Program-made: the position numbers and the translations under genes | Source: Artemia franciscana | Taxonomy: Eukaryota > Arthropoda > Branchiopoda > Anostraca > Artemiidae | NCBI RefSeq assembly: GCF_032884065.1 | Contig: NC_088865.1 | Coordinates: 49,430,176-49,494,175 of the forward strand | Direction: 5' to 3' | Length of the DNA stretch: 64,000 nucleotides | Part shown: positions 1 to 13,189 of the stretch, one piece after another | Position numbering within the stretch: the stretch's first letter is position 1 | Layout: every line of letters begins with the position of its first letter | Notes under the pieces: model-generated | What the model was told of the DNA's origin: nothing | What the model saw: the letters and a program-made list of their open reading frames with translations, nothing else | The model's database searches: none

Positions 1-1804
1 TAGAGGGATCAATCGTAAATGAGGGATCTCAAAACGGACAATAATATCTAAAAATTTATTAGGTTACAGCAGACTGCCCTCCATTGCTATGGCGATATTT
101 GACTTCTCTCGGTAAATCATGAAAAAAAAAACTATTGGTATTATGTAATAAAGATGTCAGCAGGAGCATCATCAAATATGGGGGCATCCCTTCCCAAATG
201 TTTCCAGCCAGCCCAGTAAAAAATTTGATTAGATAGAATAGTGGCGAGAACTCCCCGTATTGTACTGTTTTTTCTTCTTCTTTTTTTTTGGGGGGGGGGA
301 ATGGGCATTAGTTTCAGTGATAGCGTTATAGCAGTAACAAATGGGTAAATGGGCATGGGAAGAAAGCTGTCTTGAAGATGAGGGAAGGGTTCTACGAACG
401 TCCTATACGTCACCATGCTCCTTAACTATTACTAATCGCGAACTTTATTTTCAATGTCGTACTTTATGCATAAACCAGAGTTAGCTGAGATGCAAATTAT
501 TTTATTCTAGTACAGTGAAAACTATCCTTGAAAGCCTTTATGTTTAAGAAATTCGTGCATGTGCATATGCAAAAAAAAGAAGACAAAACCGTAAATTCAA
601 ATATTTAAATCAGTAATGACTTAGTTTTCTGTACTTAGGGCGAAATTTTCACTCAAATATTTTAAGGTTTACAGTATTACACCCATTTATCTTCATGTAT
701 TATCATTGGAGCTGTAACTTGGTTATTATGTTTTTTTAAATACAATGTTTTAAGGCAAATAAGGAAAATGTTCTAGAACAGTTTTGATAGTCTTTATTAC
801 ATCTAAATCTTTTTCAACTACTGAATAGGATAAAGATAAAAATGGCAATTACTATTTTTTATCTGATCAAAAAGGCCCAAATGGTTATATCCATAGATCT
901 TTATGTACTATAGTGGGGGGCCGTAATTTCAAGTCTTCCAGTGTGTGTTTGTGTTTTGTTTTTTTTTAGATACCGTATTAAAAGGTAAAGAATACAAAAC
1001 TTCATTTAATCTGATGTTCAGAGGAAACTAGGATTAATGATTCTTTTACAGTGTACCGTAAAATCTTTCACATTAGTGCAACTTAAGACTTTATCTTATA
1101 TCATCTAATCTTACGGTACAAACTTTATCCGTAGCTTAAGAAGCATCAGGTGGACTCGAGTTCCACCAAAAACTCTACGTTACTTAAGTTTATGTTACGT
1201 TGTGGTAAATTCAACATAGTAGCAAGGAAAGGGAATCAGGCGATTAGCAGTTAAATAAATTTGCAAGTAAATTGATAAAACATTTCTTGAAAGTCTTTCA
1301 CGCTTGATCTGAGCCTGAATCTTATTGATTAGTTTGCTTATGATGATTGTCATGGTTTTATGGATTTTTACTTTATTCTAGTATGAAAGAACTTCTTTAA
1401 ATATGAGAAGTCGTACTTAACGTAACGTAATTTAACCAATTAGCATACGTAGTGTGAAAGCTGCTTAAGAATAAGCGTGGATGTACGTGTGTGTGCGCTC
1501 GTAATGCAAGCTTCTGGTGCATCGCCAAGCTCATGATCAATGGAAAGAGGCACTCAAACCAATTCAGTTGACATTCTTGTCACACGGAATTAATGCAAGG
1601 CTGTGTTTAGTCATAGTGTTTGAAGGTTAATGGTGTTCCTGTTACTAAACTTATCTACAAAATTTGTTGGGTTGAACAGTATATGTAATGATTATTGTAC
1701 GAACTTTCATTGCGGGTATATATACCTGCAATTCCCCCCCCCCTCGTTTATGTATCTCATTAGGAGCTATTTTGAGTATAATTTTAATTATAATTTAATT
1801 CCAG
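1..1804. other. Intron sequence upstream of the first visible POSH exon
   Basis: I see no supportable exon, RNA gene or recognisable transposon here. The stretch is AT-rich with short homopolymers. Short open frames, such as the one at 141-416 on the minus strand, are low complexity and lack domain motifs. It is presumably the intron preceding the exon at 1805, which has a pyrimidine-containing acceptor ending in CCAG. Confidence 0.5.
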
Positions 1805-1959
1805 GCTATTCAGCAAGAAAATACTCCTCAGATGGGAAACTCATCTCCTATCGTAGCCCCTCCTAAGCACAACCGAAGACACACAACGGCACTTGTTCCA
1901 AATGGCCGTCGTGGCAAAGTCAATGCTCCAGAACTTCCACCAAGGACTTCTTTGCAGAA
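1805..1959 (+). CDS. POSH/SH3RF exon (linker region)
   Basis: Internal exon, 155 bp, after acceptor ATTCCAG and before donor GTAATC. Read from its first base it is open and gives a proline/serine-rich, basic linker that starts AIQQENTPQ and ends PELPPRTSLQ. It leaves phase 2 (two bases, AA). Joined to the next exon these make an AAG lysine codon, and the frame continues without a stop. I assign it to POSH because it chains in phase through five further exons to a typical POSH C-terminal SH3 domain. The linker between SH3 domains of this E3-ligase scaffold is normally disordered and poorly conserved, so this exon alone is not diagnostic. The incoming phase is not verified, because the upstream exon is outside the window or not recognised. 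Confidence 0.75.
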
Positions 1960-3452
1960 GTAATCTTCTTTTATTTTTGAATTATAACTTTTTTTTCTTT
2001 TTCTTTTTGATACTTTTTAAAGGTTGAAATAGGGGCAAGTAATGAAAAATCTTGTTGAAGTGACTTGAATGCTGTCAGTACGAGTGGTGTGGGGCTACGA
2101 GCTTTGAAAATTGTGTTTGCAATTATTTGAAATGTTCCTGAGTTTAAAAATTTTTTCCGTAAATTACGAAGGGGGTTGTCCTCTGGCGTAATTTTAAAGG
2201 TATTTTGACCTCACACGCTTCCCCCATAAAAGGGGAAACCATCTTGGGCGAGAGCTATCGACGAACCCTAGCTTTGGCAAAAATATTTTGATGTCCTTAA
2301 GAAATAAAATAAATTAAATGTTGTTTTTTTTACATTTACCTGAGTAAAAGTTGTACCTTAAGGAATGTTAGCTTTGGCAACAACCGTTTTTGAGGGCCTT
2401 TTTATCAAGAACTAAGGTTAACTGGCTTGCATTTTATCATCTCGAGTACAAAAGTTGTGTATCAAGAAACTCTTAGCAAAGGACTTGGACAATACCCATT
2501 TCAGTGAATATAAATAATTTCTTAAACCACATTGGCCTGCCATAATATAAAGAAGAAACGGTCAAATTTTCTTTTTTTTAAGGCCAAACGAAAATACTGA
2601 AAAACCTCACAAAACGAATATTTCGAGAGGGCAACAGCCTCTCTTCTCCAGCGCAAACAACATTCATATTCAAGGAAAATGCCGACGAAAAAAACAACAA
2701 AACAAACGTGGAAAGTCAATGAAAAAAACAAAATTAAAAGTTGAGTAAAATTCAATAAAAGCCAAAATTAAAAGAATTAGAACCAAATACCTAACAAACA
2801 TAAAGCAAGTCACTCACCAATATGCGCCGTTTGCACGAAATCCAAAAATCTGAACTACCATCTACGGATACTGTTCGCTAGTATCAGAGACATCTAAGTG
2901 AATATGCCCACCGTATTTAGTTCAAGTACTTCTATTTCTTTTTTATTGATTCGATTTTATCGATATGTTATGTATGGCTTGTATTTATTAAGGAATAAGA
3001 TTGATTGATAATCTGGTACTTAGAAAATAGAAAGATAAGACAAGTCTGAAAGAAAATGGTGCTTCTTTTAGGCTTAGATACAGTAACACACCACATAAAT
3101 TTTAAATAGAACTTTTTTAAATAAAAGTTCCTTCAATCTACAAAATACTTCAAGATAAAACCCGACTTAACAAAATATATTGAATTGAACCTTACTTTGA
3201 ATATTTGAAAGTTTTACTCTTACTTTGTTATGATAATTAGGTCTATAAACTATGAAATAGGGAGATATGTGCTTTCAGCTAGAGAAAGTAGGTTAATCTG
3301 AGACTTTGTAACAAGACCTTTCGTCAACCGGAATCTTTGACCTTGTACAATGAAAACAAGCCGTGGTGATTTTTTCTTCAAAGATATGAAATGTAAATAC
3401 AGTTAAGGAAAATGGAGCTTTATTGATTTAATGATAATCGATAGAATTGAGA

Positions 3453-3465
<13 letters not shown>

Positions 3466-3542
<77 letters not shown>
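3466..3542. repeat. (AT)n microsatellite
   Basis: Uninterrupted AT dinucleotide run of about 77 bp in a POSH intron. Confidence 0.97.
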
Positions 3543-3545
<3 letters not shown>

Positions 3546-4113
3546 AATACTGAAAAATAAAAAAATTACACTTCTAATGAAAATAAGTAGATGATAGCTG
3601 TTTTTTTTTCACAAAACTCAAAAAACCACTCACAAAACATGACCCAGAAATAATAACATAACTCATAAAACAGCACCCATAAACATAGCGCATAAATATC
3701 TATTTTATTACAGAAATGACGACATAACTGTTTTTCCATTAAATGAGACAATTAAGGGAAAAATTTGTTCTATTTTCTTTAGATCGTCTAAGAAATCGGT
3801 CGTATTGTTGATCCATTTTAACAGTAATATCAAATATCCCGAATTTTCGTATAATATAACTATTTTTGAACCATAGTGGAATTCCAAGAAAATATTTACA
3901 ACATCAGAAAAAGTAAACGCGGATACGCTTTTTATCACTTATTACTCAAAAACTTCAGGAATGGAACAAAGAAAAATACATGAGGTGCAAACATTGAATT
4001 ATAAATTATAGCAAGTGTTTGTTTTATCAAAACGACCTTTCACCCTGACTAGCAGGCCGTATGTTTTCCTAAGTTTTCCCGACACAGATGATAACACCAA
4101 CTCCCGCGTAGCT

Positions 4114-4455
4114 TTAATTGACGGACCAAAAGGCAAAGGGGCTAAGAACTGACCCTTGTTTAACTCCACGACGTAAATAAATTCGGTCTGAAAGTCGCCC
4201 TACCGAAAAGATTCTCACAGATGAATTACCATACCAGCCCGACAAACACTGGCCTATAAATGGGATCATTCCACTGCGCAACAGTGACAAAAAAGCGTGT
4301 TTATGCAACATACTATCAAACGCTTTTGAAATATCAACTCCACATAAAAATAATTGTTTTTTAATCTTATGGTGGTGTTCCAATATTTTTAGAATTATTG
4401 CGTGTGTGTTTTGAACCCCTGCACCACTTCGAAAACCCAACTGATGATCCCCCAC
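4114..4455 (-). pseudogene. Non-LTR retrotransposon reverse transcriptase fragment
   Basis: The minus-strand frame of 113 residues carries the finger/palm motifs of LINE-type reverse transcriptases. Near the start is HQLGFRSGAGVQNTHAI, then VDISKAFDSMLHKH (RT motif with the first catalytic aspartate region), and near the end GVKQGSVLSP. The frame ends soon after LSP, before the YADD catalytic box. No endonuclease domain is visible beside it. This is a dead fragment in an intron on the strand opposite to the host gene. The clade (CR1/L2/RTE-like) cannot be settled by eye. Confidence 0.85.
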
Positions 4456-4824
4456 ATCACATTTTGTTATAGTAACTAGTAATATATAGTAACTAGTAAC
4501 AAGAACAACTTATATTGGAAACTACAATAATATTAATAGGGGTAAGGTAAAACAGTCACAATAGATAGGATGAAATAAAATAAAAATACTAAAAAATGTT
4601 AATTAAATGACCAATTTCTCTTGCTCGACCCTCTCGAAATTTTGGTAGTTATTTTGTATTCCAAGCCTTCATCGAAAAATGTTCGTCTTCAGGGAATAAA
4701 TGTTTTCACTTTGATTTTATGTGCATTGTTTTGCTACCAATAGGCTTTTTTTGACGTTAATCATGACTTTATTTGTAATTTTTTAATATTGAATTCCGAT
4801 CTCAGTATTCCTGTTTCTCTTTAG

Positions 4825-4996
4825 GTCTCCTACTAACTCAACCCCTAAGAGACTCGTTCCATCTCCCAAAAGTGCTCCATCCAGTAGGCGTGGCTCTAGA
4901 TGCGAGAATGATATACCAGGTAACCGATTGATGTCTCCAAGAAAATTAAATGGACGGAATTTGGAAACAGAAATTATTCCTAAAATCGCAGAAAAG
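4825..4996 (+). CDS. POSH/SH3RF exon (basic Ser/Pro linker)
   Basis: Internal exon of 172 bp between acceptor TCTCTTTAG and donor GTATTT. Entered in phase 2 it completes a lysine codon and reads SPTNSTPKRLVPSPKSAPSS onward to ETEIIPKIAEK with no stop, leaving in phase 0. The composition (Ser, Pro, Lys, Arg, repeated SP sites) fits a disordered, phosphorylatable linker between SH3 domains 3 and 4 of POSH. The exact phase match with both neighbours is the main evidence that it is real. Confidence 0.8.
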
Positions 4997-5202
4997 GTAT
5001 TTTTTTTTCATCTCCAAATTTTAGTAGTTCTTTTTTCCATTTTTTGAATGACATCTTCTTATTTTTGTGGGCTTTTAAAAATTTTTAATTAATATCCTGC
5101 TGAAATAAAGTGCAGCCATTGAAAAATTGACGGAACTGCAGACAAAAAACGCAAATGGAACAAAATTTGAATTTTTTTAAAGACAAATTTGCAAGCTCAA
5201 CC

Positions 5203-5845
5203 AAAAATGGTTTGTCTAATTCCCAACGTCCAGCACAAATATGACCTTGGTGCTATGTTTTAATTTCAGCTATTGCTTAACAAATTCGTTCAAATTTTTA
5301 ATTGGTTGCCATTTATTTTTCTAAATTTTTTTTACACAAGCTGCAACAAAAACCAGGTTTTGCAAATGGTGTACTCACTTGTATTTGATTGTCTCAATAA
5401 AGATTCTTCTTACCTTAATAATGACATTTAATGATTTTCCACCTTTTCTCATTTCAAAAAAAGTCTGCCTTAACTCTTCACTCTGATTTACCAATCACAA
5501 AGGTTGCGTTTAAAAGTTCAGCGTAACTCAACACCCTAAAATAGGAGCAGGATATATTACTGGTGCTGTAGTCGTGGATAGTTTTGGGTTAAATTTGGTA
5601 AAAACAATACCAAAAATGGTGTGTCTAATTCCCAACGTCCAGCACGAATATGGCCCTGGTGCTATGTTTTAATTTCAGCTATTGCTTAACAAGTTCGTTC
5701 AAATTTTTAATTTGTTGCCATTTATTTTTACTAAATATATTTTTACACAAGCTGCAACAAAAACTAGGCTTTTCAAATAGTGTATTCACTTGTATTTGAT
5801 TGTCTCAATAAAGATTCTTCTTACCTTAATAATGACATTTGATGA
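5203..5845 (+). repeat. Direct duplication, two ~230-bp copies
   Basis: Segment 5203-5435 recurs at 5611-5845 in the same orientation with few differences. Both copies run from the AAAAATGG start through CCCAACGTCCAGCAC and TGCTATGTTTTAATTTCAGC to AATGACATTT. The offset is about 408 bp, and a unique spacer of roughly 175 bp separates the copies. The nature of the unit is unknown; no terminal repeats were recognised. Confidence 0.85.
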
Positions 5846-7009
5846 CATGATATTAATGGCACAAAAGGCTTCTGGGCCCATGGCTGTAAACGAAATAGTA
5901 ACAGGTAATAAATAATTGAACATCTTATCAACATAGATATTTACATACAACTAGCCCTCAATATCCCATAATTTACAGGGCGCTCTATTATTGCTCTATT
6001 ATCCCTCCAGTCTTCTATTAGTATCATAAATTTCACTCCCAATCAGCCGCTCTTCATCATGTTTCTCATACCCAAATCTGGGATGTTCATCAAACCCAAA
6101 GATGCTGTTTCTTAAGCTTTTCAACGTTTGACACCCACACGTCAAATAGAACATACTTTTGTTCATAAGGTGAGAATAAGGGTCTTATATTTACCTTCCT
6201 AATATATTTTTTCTTTCGCTGTAAGGCAAATAATCTGGCCTTAATTCATTAACTCACATTATATCATCCCCTTTTGTATCCACCTTAAAAACAATCGAAC
6301 CTCCCCACGTCTTTTTACCTGACCATGTATTTTTAAAGATTATGAATAATGGATATAATCCTATAAGTAAAAAGATTATAATATATAATAATAAAAATAT
6401 GTATTCACAAAGATTATAATTATACAGAATATAAGAAGATAACGAGGAATTTTCTGAAGACAGTGAATAAATTGTAATGTGTAATCTAAACGAGTACTTC
6501 GGCTATATAACTAACTGTCGTCTTAGCAAAAATCAAAAGACGAGACTGGAGGAAAAGATGCTAATGACACTACACCTCTATCGAAATTTGTATATATATA
6601 TCTTTTTTTTTGGGAGGGGGGGGCTTTCACTTTGAAATTTCTAATCGATGAGTTTCCTTAGCAAGTCAGTTTTTTCTGTGTTTTAACATTGTATTTTCTT
6701 AAAGACGGCTGTTGGTCATTTAGCCGAGATATTCGCTTAGACTGTATAATACATTTTATTCACATTCAGAAAATATATTTTTTAAAGATTTTAAATTATT
6801 TATTGTCTTAAACCACTTTCAATGTCCCATTTTACAAATAATTTATTCTCAAAATCTATACCAAGATTTCTCAAGATTCATCTGAGCTATCAAGACGAAG
6901 AATTCACTTACAAGTTACTTGTTGGGTCATACAAGAACCTATCTTTTTATCTATTTTTTCCTTGTTGCATATTTGTAGGTACCTCATTCTTCACGCTAAA
7001 GTTTTTTTA

Positions 7010-8290
7010 GTACTTTAAAAGAGCTTCTTATTCTATTTAAACGTCCCTTGTGGTTCGGGAATTTCTCCGAAGGAATTTGGACAAGAAAATAAAATTTTAG
7101 GAGAAAGAGCCTCCCTCACATGCGGAATAATTTCGGTTCATCTTTAGTTTTAATTTTGGCTCCTTACTTTCAGTTGAGAAACTTTTTTTATTTAATTTCC
7201 GATTATTTTCAAATAATGCTGGGAAATTTTCCCCTCTCTTCCATGGAAAATCCCCTCACCTCCCCCCTCCACGAAAAATTATTTCATTGAAAATTCCTGT
7301 CATTTACTCCTCCCTCCCCCAGACAATTCCATCATCGCTGAAAATTCTTCCTGAAAAATTTTCTGTGGTTGTGCAAAATTCTCCTTGGTCTACTTTCATT
7401 TGAAAAAAGAGTTATTTTCCATTTATTTTCTGATCATAGATATGTTCGAACTCCCCCTCCTAATGAAAAGCTTCACCCACGAAACATTCTCCCAGGAAAA
7501 ATTTCTGCCGCGAAAAATCCTCCCCCTCACCCTTACAGAAAAATTTCCCAGGCAATTCCAACCCTACTGAAAATTTATCTTGGACAATTCCTTTGGAACA
7601 TCTGCACATGTAAAATTGAGTTGTCAAAGAGAAATTAAAACAAAGAAAAAGAATTCCGTATTGGAATTCACAATGGGGGAATGTTCCCCCATTGTGAAAT
7701 TTTTTTATACTAAAGTTTACCTCCGGGAACATTCCTTCCCGCGAAAAATCCCTTCCTTTTCTGAAAAGTGTCTATATAGTTCCCAATAACAAAAACTCTT
7801 TGTAAAAAAATGTGTAAATTCCGAAACCTATCCCCAAGGGCTGTGGAGGGAGAGGCATAATTGTTGGACCTTTCAACTATGCTGATCGAAATGGCTATCT
7901 AAAAATTTTGTTCGGATGACTTTGGGGGAAAAGGGGGGTGGTATAAAGGCTAATTGCTCTCCCAAATTTATTTTCACTTGAAAAGAGCACTGGAATTTTT
8001 GTTTTCTGTTCGAATGAGCCCTCTCTCGATATTCTGGGATCATTGGTTGGATACCGTCACCGCTGAAAAAAACATGCATCCGTGATCTTTCTTCTGGTTA
8101 AAAAAAAATACAAAACTTTATATTTACGGGAATGGGAGCTTGAAACCTCTACAGCAGGGTTCTCTGATACGCTGCATGTGATAATATGACGTTCATTAAG
8201 ATTCCTTTTTGAGTGTGTTTCCCCCTTTTTTGAAAATTGTGTTAAAATGGCTATTATTGAAAATGCTGTCGCAAGGTCGCAGAGAGATGC
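7010..8290 (+). repeat. Diverged relative of the foldback/palindrome repeat family
   Basis: Shares the family landmarks in order: TTTAGTTTTAATTTTGGCTC, CTTACTTTCAGTTGA, a body rich in TCCCC-type short motifs, CAATTGCTCTCCC-like and GAATGAGCCCTCTC motifs, CATCCGTGATC, and GGTTCTCTGATACGCTG near the end. It resembles the copy at 62.2-63.5 kb more than the main copies, so it looks like an older subfamily. Boundaries are approximate. The overlapping short ORFs (7369-8079) are chance frames inside the repeat. Confidence 0.65.
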
Positions 8291-9504
8291 TTAGCAAATA
8301 AACGTTCAAATCGGGATAAGTTGGTTTATATAGACAGTGAAAAAAAAAACAGGTACAAAAGTCCAGATATATCGATCACATGTGCAGAGACCGTCATCAG
8401 AAGAAATACTAAATAATAAAACTGAAATTAGCATATTTATACAAAACAGAATAAATAACTTTTTGGGTCATTCTCAAAATAATGAACTTTCGGGTTAGTC
8501 ACAAGATTTTTGTCAGAAAGAGTTCAATGACCAAGTTCATTCAAAGTCTTCATGTAAACTTTCTTCTTCAATCTTGCTCAAATGTAAAACAAATTTCCAA
8601 TGAAGGTGGCAAAGCCTTCTGTGTCTTGTAATTGCAAACGAAGTGTTGAGTTTGTAGTTGTTTACTTAGGTAAAAGGATAATTAAATAAAAGGACACCTA
8701 ATTTAAGGCGTTTTGTCGGAAATTCAAGATGCTTAGTGGCTCATTTAAAAACTTCTGATGATATTTTCACGCTTTTTACAAATTTGTCTTTATAATACCA
8801 TCATAAAGTGCCGTATGGCACCACAATTAACACTTTTTAATAAACGTACCAGTATAACACTATACTATAGTTTTTAGGTCTAAAATCACTTTTTTTTTAA
8901 AGAGAGAGAAAATTTATTTTAAAAAACACAAAAAAAATATAAAAAAAAATAAAAATTTGCCAAAAAGCCTTATGGATTGTGCGGCCATTCTCGAAACTAC
9001 AAAACAAATTAATTATCAATGGATTCCCCTAAAAAGCAAAAAAAGTCACCACTAGAGACCCTGTACTACACTAACCTAATATAACAACACTTTTATGCAC
9101 TATTTCCCTACTTTATCTATATATAAAGAAAGAAACAAAAAAAAAATCGTAAACCATAGATACCAAAACAATGGTCCTTAAGCAACCCATGAAAAGTCGG
9201 CCTATCAGTCTCTTGATTAAGGGGGGGATTTAGAGCTCCCTCTTTTGTAGTAAAATATGTATAACTGATGGAGCTTTTTGATACTTTCAAAACTCAAGGA
9301 AAGGTTTCTGTCGGCTTAAATTTTGCTTTTTTATTTGCTGCTTATAGAAGAATGCTTTGAAATTATTATTAGAGTCGCCAGTGGATTCCTCTTAATTTGT
9401 CAACAAAAGTCAATTAATTTATAGTCAAATAGATAAAAACAGCCAAGCAAGATCAGAGTAGTCTTAACATCTATTCTTATTGTTGCCGTGAATATGATTA
9501 TATC

Positions 9505-10215
9505 AGTGGTTCACAAGAGATTTTGGGCCATGACCCACCAAGGCACATCTAAAATCATGATGCCCCCCTTATGATATTCAAATTTTGTTATTCACATTTT
9601 TACATGTATTAACCTAAAGGAAGCTTAAAAGCTCATTGACATGGTATCTATTTTCATTCATCCTCTAGGAATATTTATACCAATGAAAAACATAGTCTGT
9701 TTTTTCGAGACCGAGAGAAGGGTATACCCCCCCCCCCCATTTTGTTAAAATGATCATCAGTTTTTGTTTTGTTTTCTTTTTTGTGTTTTGTTTTCTGTTT
9801 TTGCAGTTTATTTATCTTATTTATTTATTTTTTGATGATAAGTGAAATATTTTAAAGAAATGGATCGTATTAGATGTCAGCTATGCCTACAGGCCATTGT
9901 AGTCTATTTTGTTTTTAGCTGATGAATGAAAGTTTATAGTATTGTTTTTGAATAAAGTTACCTAACTACCTATCTGAATACAACACCTTTTATACAATGT
10001 TTGTTGTCATTGCATTACTATCATGTACCTCTTTGGTCTTTAAATGCATATGAACGTGACATTATTTACACGAAAAATGTCTTGTTTTTTTTTTACAATT
10101 AAGGCTCTAAAGTATAGTCAGCGAAAGGGTGCAGTTCCTGTATATGACCCACCAAAAAGTTGCCATGCCCCACTGGTGGGGCCTGCCCTTCATGTTGGGA
10201 ATCATGGGATTAGAT
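9505..10215 (+). repeat. Interspersed repeat, copy A (second copy near 50.46-51.26 kb)
   Basis: Begins near CAGTGGTTCACAAG with TTTTGGGCCATGACCCACC, and contains GGAAGCTTAAAAG, CTCTAAAGTATAGTCAGC and GGTGGGGCCTGCC. The same blocks in the same order recur at 50.46-51.26 kb. The CAGTGGTT start and GC-rich near-terminal blocks resemble non-autonomous DNA transposons, but I could not define terminal inverted repeats or a target duplication. ORFs at 10107-10311 on both strands are shadows of this repeat. Confidence 0.6.
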
Positions 10216-11006
10216 AGCATAATTTTTAGAAGATTTTTTAGGATATATTTATGTGTTGTCTGTGTATCTATGTTTTTTATATGTTTATGTGCTTGTAGTA
10301 CCACAGTATAGATATATAACAGTAGCGTAACGTTTCTTCAGAAATAACACAAATAAAAGCCCACGGAGACGGAAAATATGATTGTGTCACAGCAATAGTT
10401 TCAGTTGCGACCATAGCATAGATACATATTCATATGTCATTGCGCGTCTGCGAAGGTGGAGTCATGAATAGGGGTCTATACTGATATGTGTCAAAATTCC
10501 TTAATGGAGAGTACAGGACTTTTCGCTACTTTTTGTATATATTTATGTTGTGTATAGCACATACAATAAATATTGTATTAGTTAGATTATTTTGATTTGA
10601 TTGAAAATGTCTAAACTAAATTCATCAATTAAATTTTTAGATAGGAACTGTTTGTTAATTCTTAGAAATAAGTCAAATGTTTCACAACTTTTCTCTGTTC
10701 AGGTTAAGACCATGTACCTTCTGTTCCTATATTTCTTCCTATAAACGAAGTACATTTATATGTTTATATGTACGTGAACTATGTTTATTTAAATCCAATA
10801 GGCATGCGTACAACAAGAAAACAAATTGCAAGAATATGATAAAAATCATAAATGTAATATCAAACAAAATAAAACATCAAAAAAGAGTTTAAAAAATAAA
10901 ATAAAAAGGAAATTAAGTCAAAGAAAATAATTGATAGTCTGATCATATTTTAACAGTTATTTAGAGAGAAAAAAAATTTGACTGCTTTGTGGTTACTCCT
11001 TAGTAT

Positions 11007-12688
11007 AATTAAATAAAAAAAAACAAGTTTTTTCAACTGAAAGTAAGGAGCGACATTAAAACTTAAAACGAACAGAAATTACTTCGTATATGAAAGGGGC
11101 TGCTTCCTCATCAACGCCCCGCTCTTTACGCTAAAGTTTTTTACTGTTTTAAAAAGAAGAGTTGAGAGAAAGAGTCAAACTATAGCGTAAAGAGCGGGGC
11201 GTTGATGAGAAAGCAGCCCCTTTCATATACGAAGTAATTTCTGTTCGTTTTAAGTTTTAATGTCGCTCCTTACTTTCAGTTGAAAAAACTTGTTTTTTTT
11301 ATTTAATTTCTGAACGTTTTTGAATCAATGCATGTTTTGATTTTGGCTCTCCGCAGAGAAATAATTAAAACGAAATTTGCATTTTTTTTTTTTTTTGGCT
11401 AAATGGCTTTCTCATAATTTTGATCGAATGATTTTGAGAAAAAAGAGTGGGGGAGGAAGCCTAGTTGCCCTCCAATTTTTTGGTTAATAAAAAAGGCAAC
11501 TAGAACTTTTAATTTTTTACGAATCTTTTTATTAGTAAAAGATATACGTAACTTAAACTAGCTTACGTAAAGAATTTTTTATTCTCATGTTTTTATTACA
11601 CATATGAGAGGGTTCGCCCCCTCGTCAGTACCTCTCTCTTTACACTAAATCTTAAATTTTGGCCCAATTCATTAAGAATGACCCCTGAATCACAAAAGCC
11701 GTAGAATAAATAGTTGACATTACTAAAAATACTTTAGCGCAAAGAGCGAGTTATTAGGAGGAAGTGAGCCCCTCATATGGGTAATAATTTCTGTTCGTTT
11801 TAAGTTTTAATGCTGCTCCTTACTTCCAGCTGAAAAAAAACTTTTTCATATTTATTTTTTCATTGTTTTTTTTAAAATAATGCTAGTAAATCCTGCGCTG
11901 CTTTCATGGAAATTTTCTTCCCCCATGTCAAATTCCTCGATGGAAAGTTCCCCCAGTATATCCCCCTCTTTTCAACCCCTCCCCCCAACCAAAAAATCCT
12001 CCTGAAAACACCTGTACACTTCCCAATAACCATTACTATATGTAAGCACTGGTTAAAGTTTGTAACTTGTAGCCCCTCCCACGGGGACTGTGGAGGAGTA
12101 AGTCGTCCCCAAAGACATAGTTATAAGGTTTTTCGACTACGCTGAATAAAATGGTTATCTCAGAATTTTGATCCGTTGACTTTGGGAAAATAATTAGCGT
12201 GGGAGGGGGCCTAGGTGCCCTCCAATTTTTCGGTCACTTAAAAAGGGCACTAGAACTTTTCATTTCCGTTAGAATGAGCCCTCTCGCAACATTCTAGGAC
12301 AACTGGTTCGATACGATCACCCCTGGGGAAAAGAAAAAAAAAAAAAAAAAAAAACAAATAAACACGCATCCGTGATCTGCCTTCTGGCAAAAAATACAAA
12401 GTTCCACATTTTTGTAGATAGGAGCTTGAAACTTCTACAGTAGGGTTCTCTGATAAGCTGAATCTGATGGTGTAATTTTTGTGAAGAATGTATGACTTTT
12501 AGGGGGTGTTTCCCCCTATTTTCTAAAATAACACAAAATTTTCTAAGGCTCTTAACTTTTGGTGCGTAAGACTAAACTTGATGAAACTTATATATTTAAA
12601 ATCAGCATTAAAATGCGATTCTTTTAGAGTTTTGGTTTCTATTGAGCCGGGTCGCTCCTTACTACAGTTCGTTACCACGAACTGTTTG
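11007..12688 (+). mobile_element. Foldback/palindrome repeat family, copy 1
   Basis: About 1.68 kb. The left end is a long inverted repeat: arm 11007-11136 and arm 11179-11308, with a loop of about 42 bp. The arms run from AATTAAATAAAA through AAGTAAGGAGCGACATTAA and CGAACAGAAATTACTTCG to CGCTCTTTACGCTA. A body without coding potential follows, holding GGCTCTCCG, GCCCTCCAATTTTT, GAATGAGCCCTCTCG and CATCCGTGATCTG blocks. The right end is GGGTCGCTCCTTACTACAG leading into the palindrome CAGTTCGTTACCACGAACTG at 12665-12684. Copies 2 and 3 share the same order, so this is a defined repeat unit. No transposase is visible, and I cannot place it in a known superfamily. Confidence 0.85.
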
Positions 12689-13189
12689 ACTATGTAGTGG
12701 ATGATCTAGTACAATTGAATAAAGTGCAAAGTTTCTAAAAAAAAAAAAAAACACCGAATAAAAATATTGGGTAAACCATGTGTTCTCCAGCCCTTTAGTG
12801 TTAGTTCATAAAAAAATTTCTACAATATAAGCTTTTCAAGGAATTGTAAAGACACCCATTACACCAAAAATGGATAAAAATAGAATCAAATAATCTACCA
12901 TGCGTAAAACTACCTCAAATCAGCATCAATAAATAAATGAAACTCAAAACGAGCAGAAACTAACATGATTAGGGCTCACAACCTCTATGTCTTCTCAGTG
13001 CCAGAAAATAATTTGGATTTTACTAAACAAAAATACAAATGAATGTGCATTGTCGGTTTAATATACGTATGCGCATATTTATTCCTTGGAATTTTATTAA
13101 TTTTTGATTTATTTAAGTTATAAAAGTGAAAACATAGAAAAAATTCAGTAAAGTGCAAATTTTGTTCAATCTTGCTCAAAAACAAAATG

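Larger units (their letters stand above)
1960..4824 (+). other. POSH intron with (AT)n tract and RT relic
   Basis: Phase-2 intron. It contains an (AT)n tract near 3.5 kb and a reverse transcriptase fragment near 4.1-4.5 kb, both listed separately. The short minus-strand frames at 2522-2755, 3566-3751 and 3708-3938 are low complexity and I do not support them as genes. Confidence 0.6.

Noticed and set aside
8285..8420. Hammerhead-like CTGATGACGGTCTC on the minus strand
   Set aside because: The CUGAUGA word is present, but there is no GAAA after a paired stem, and no Penelope-like coding sequence is nearby.
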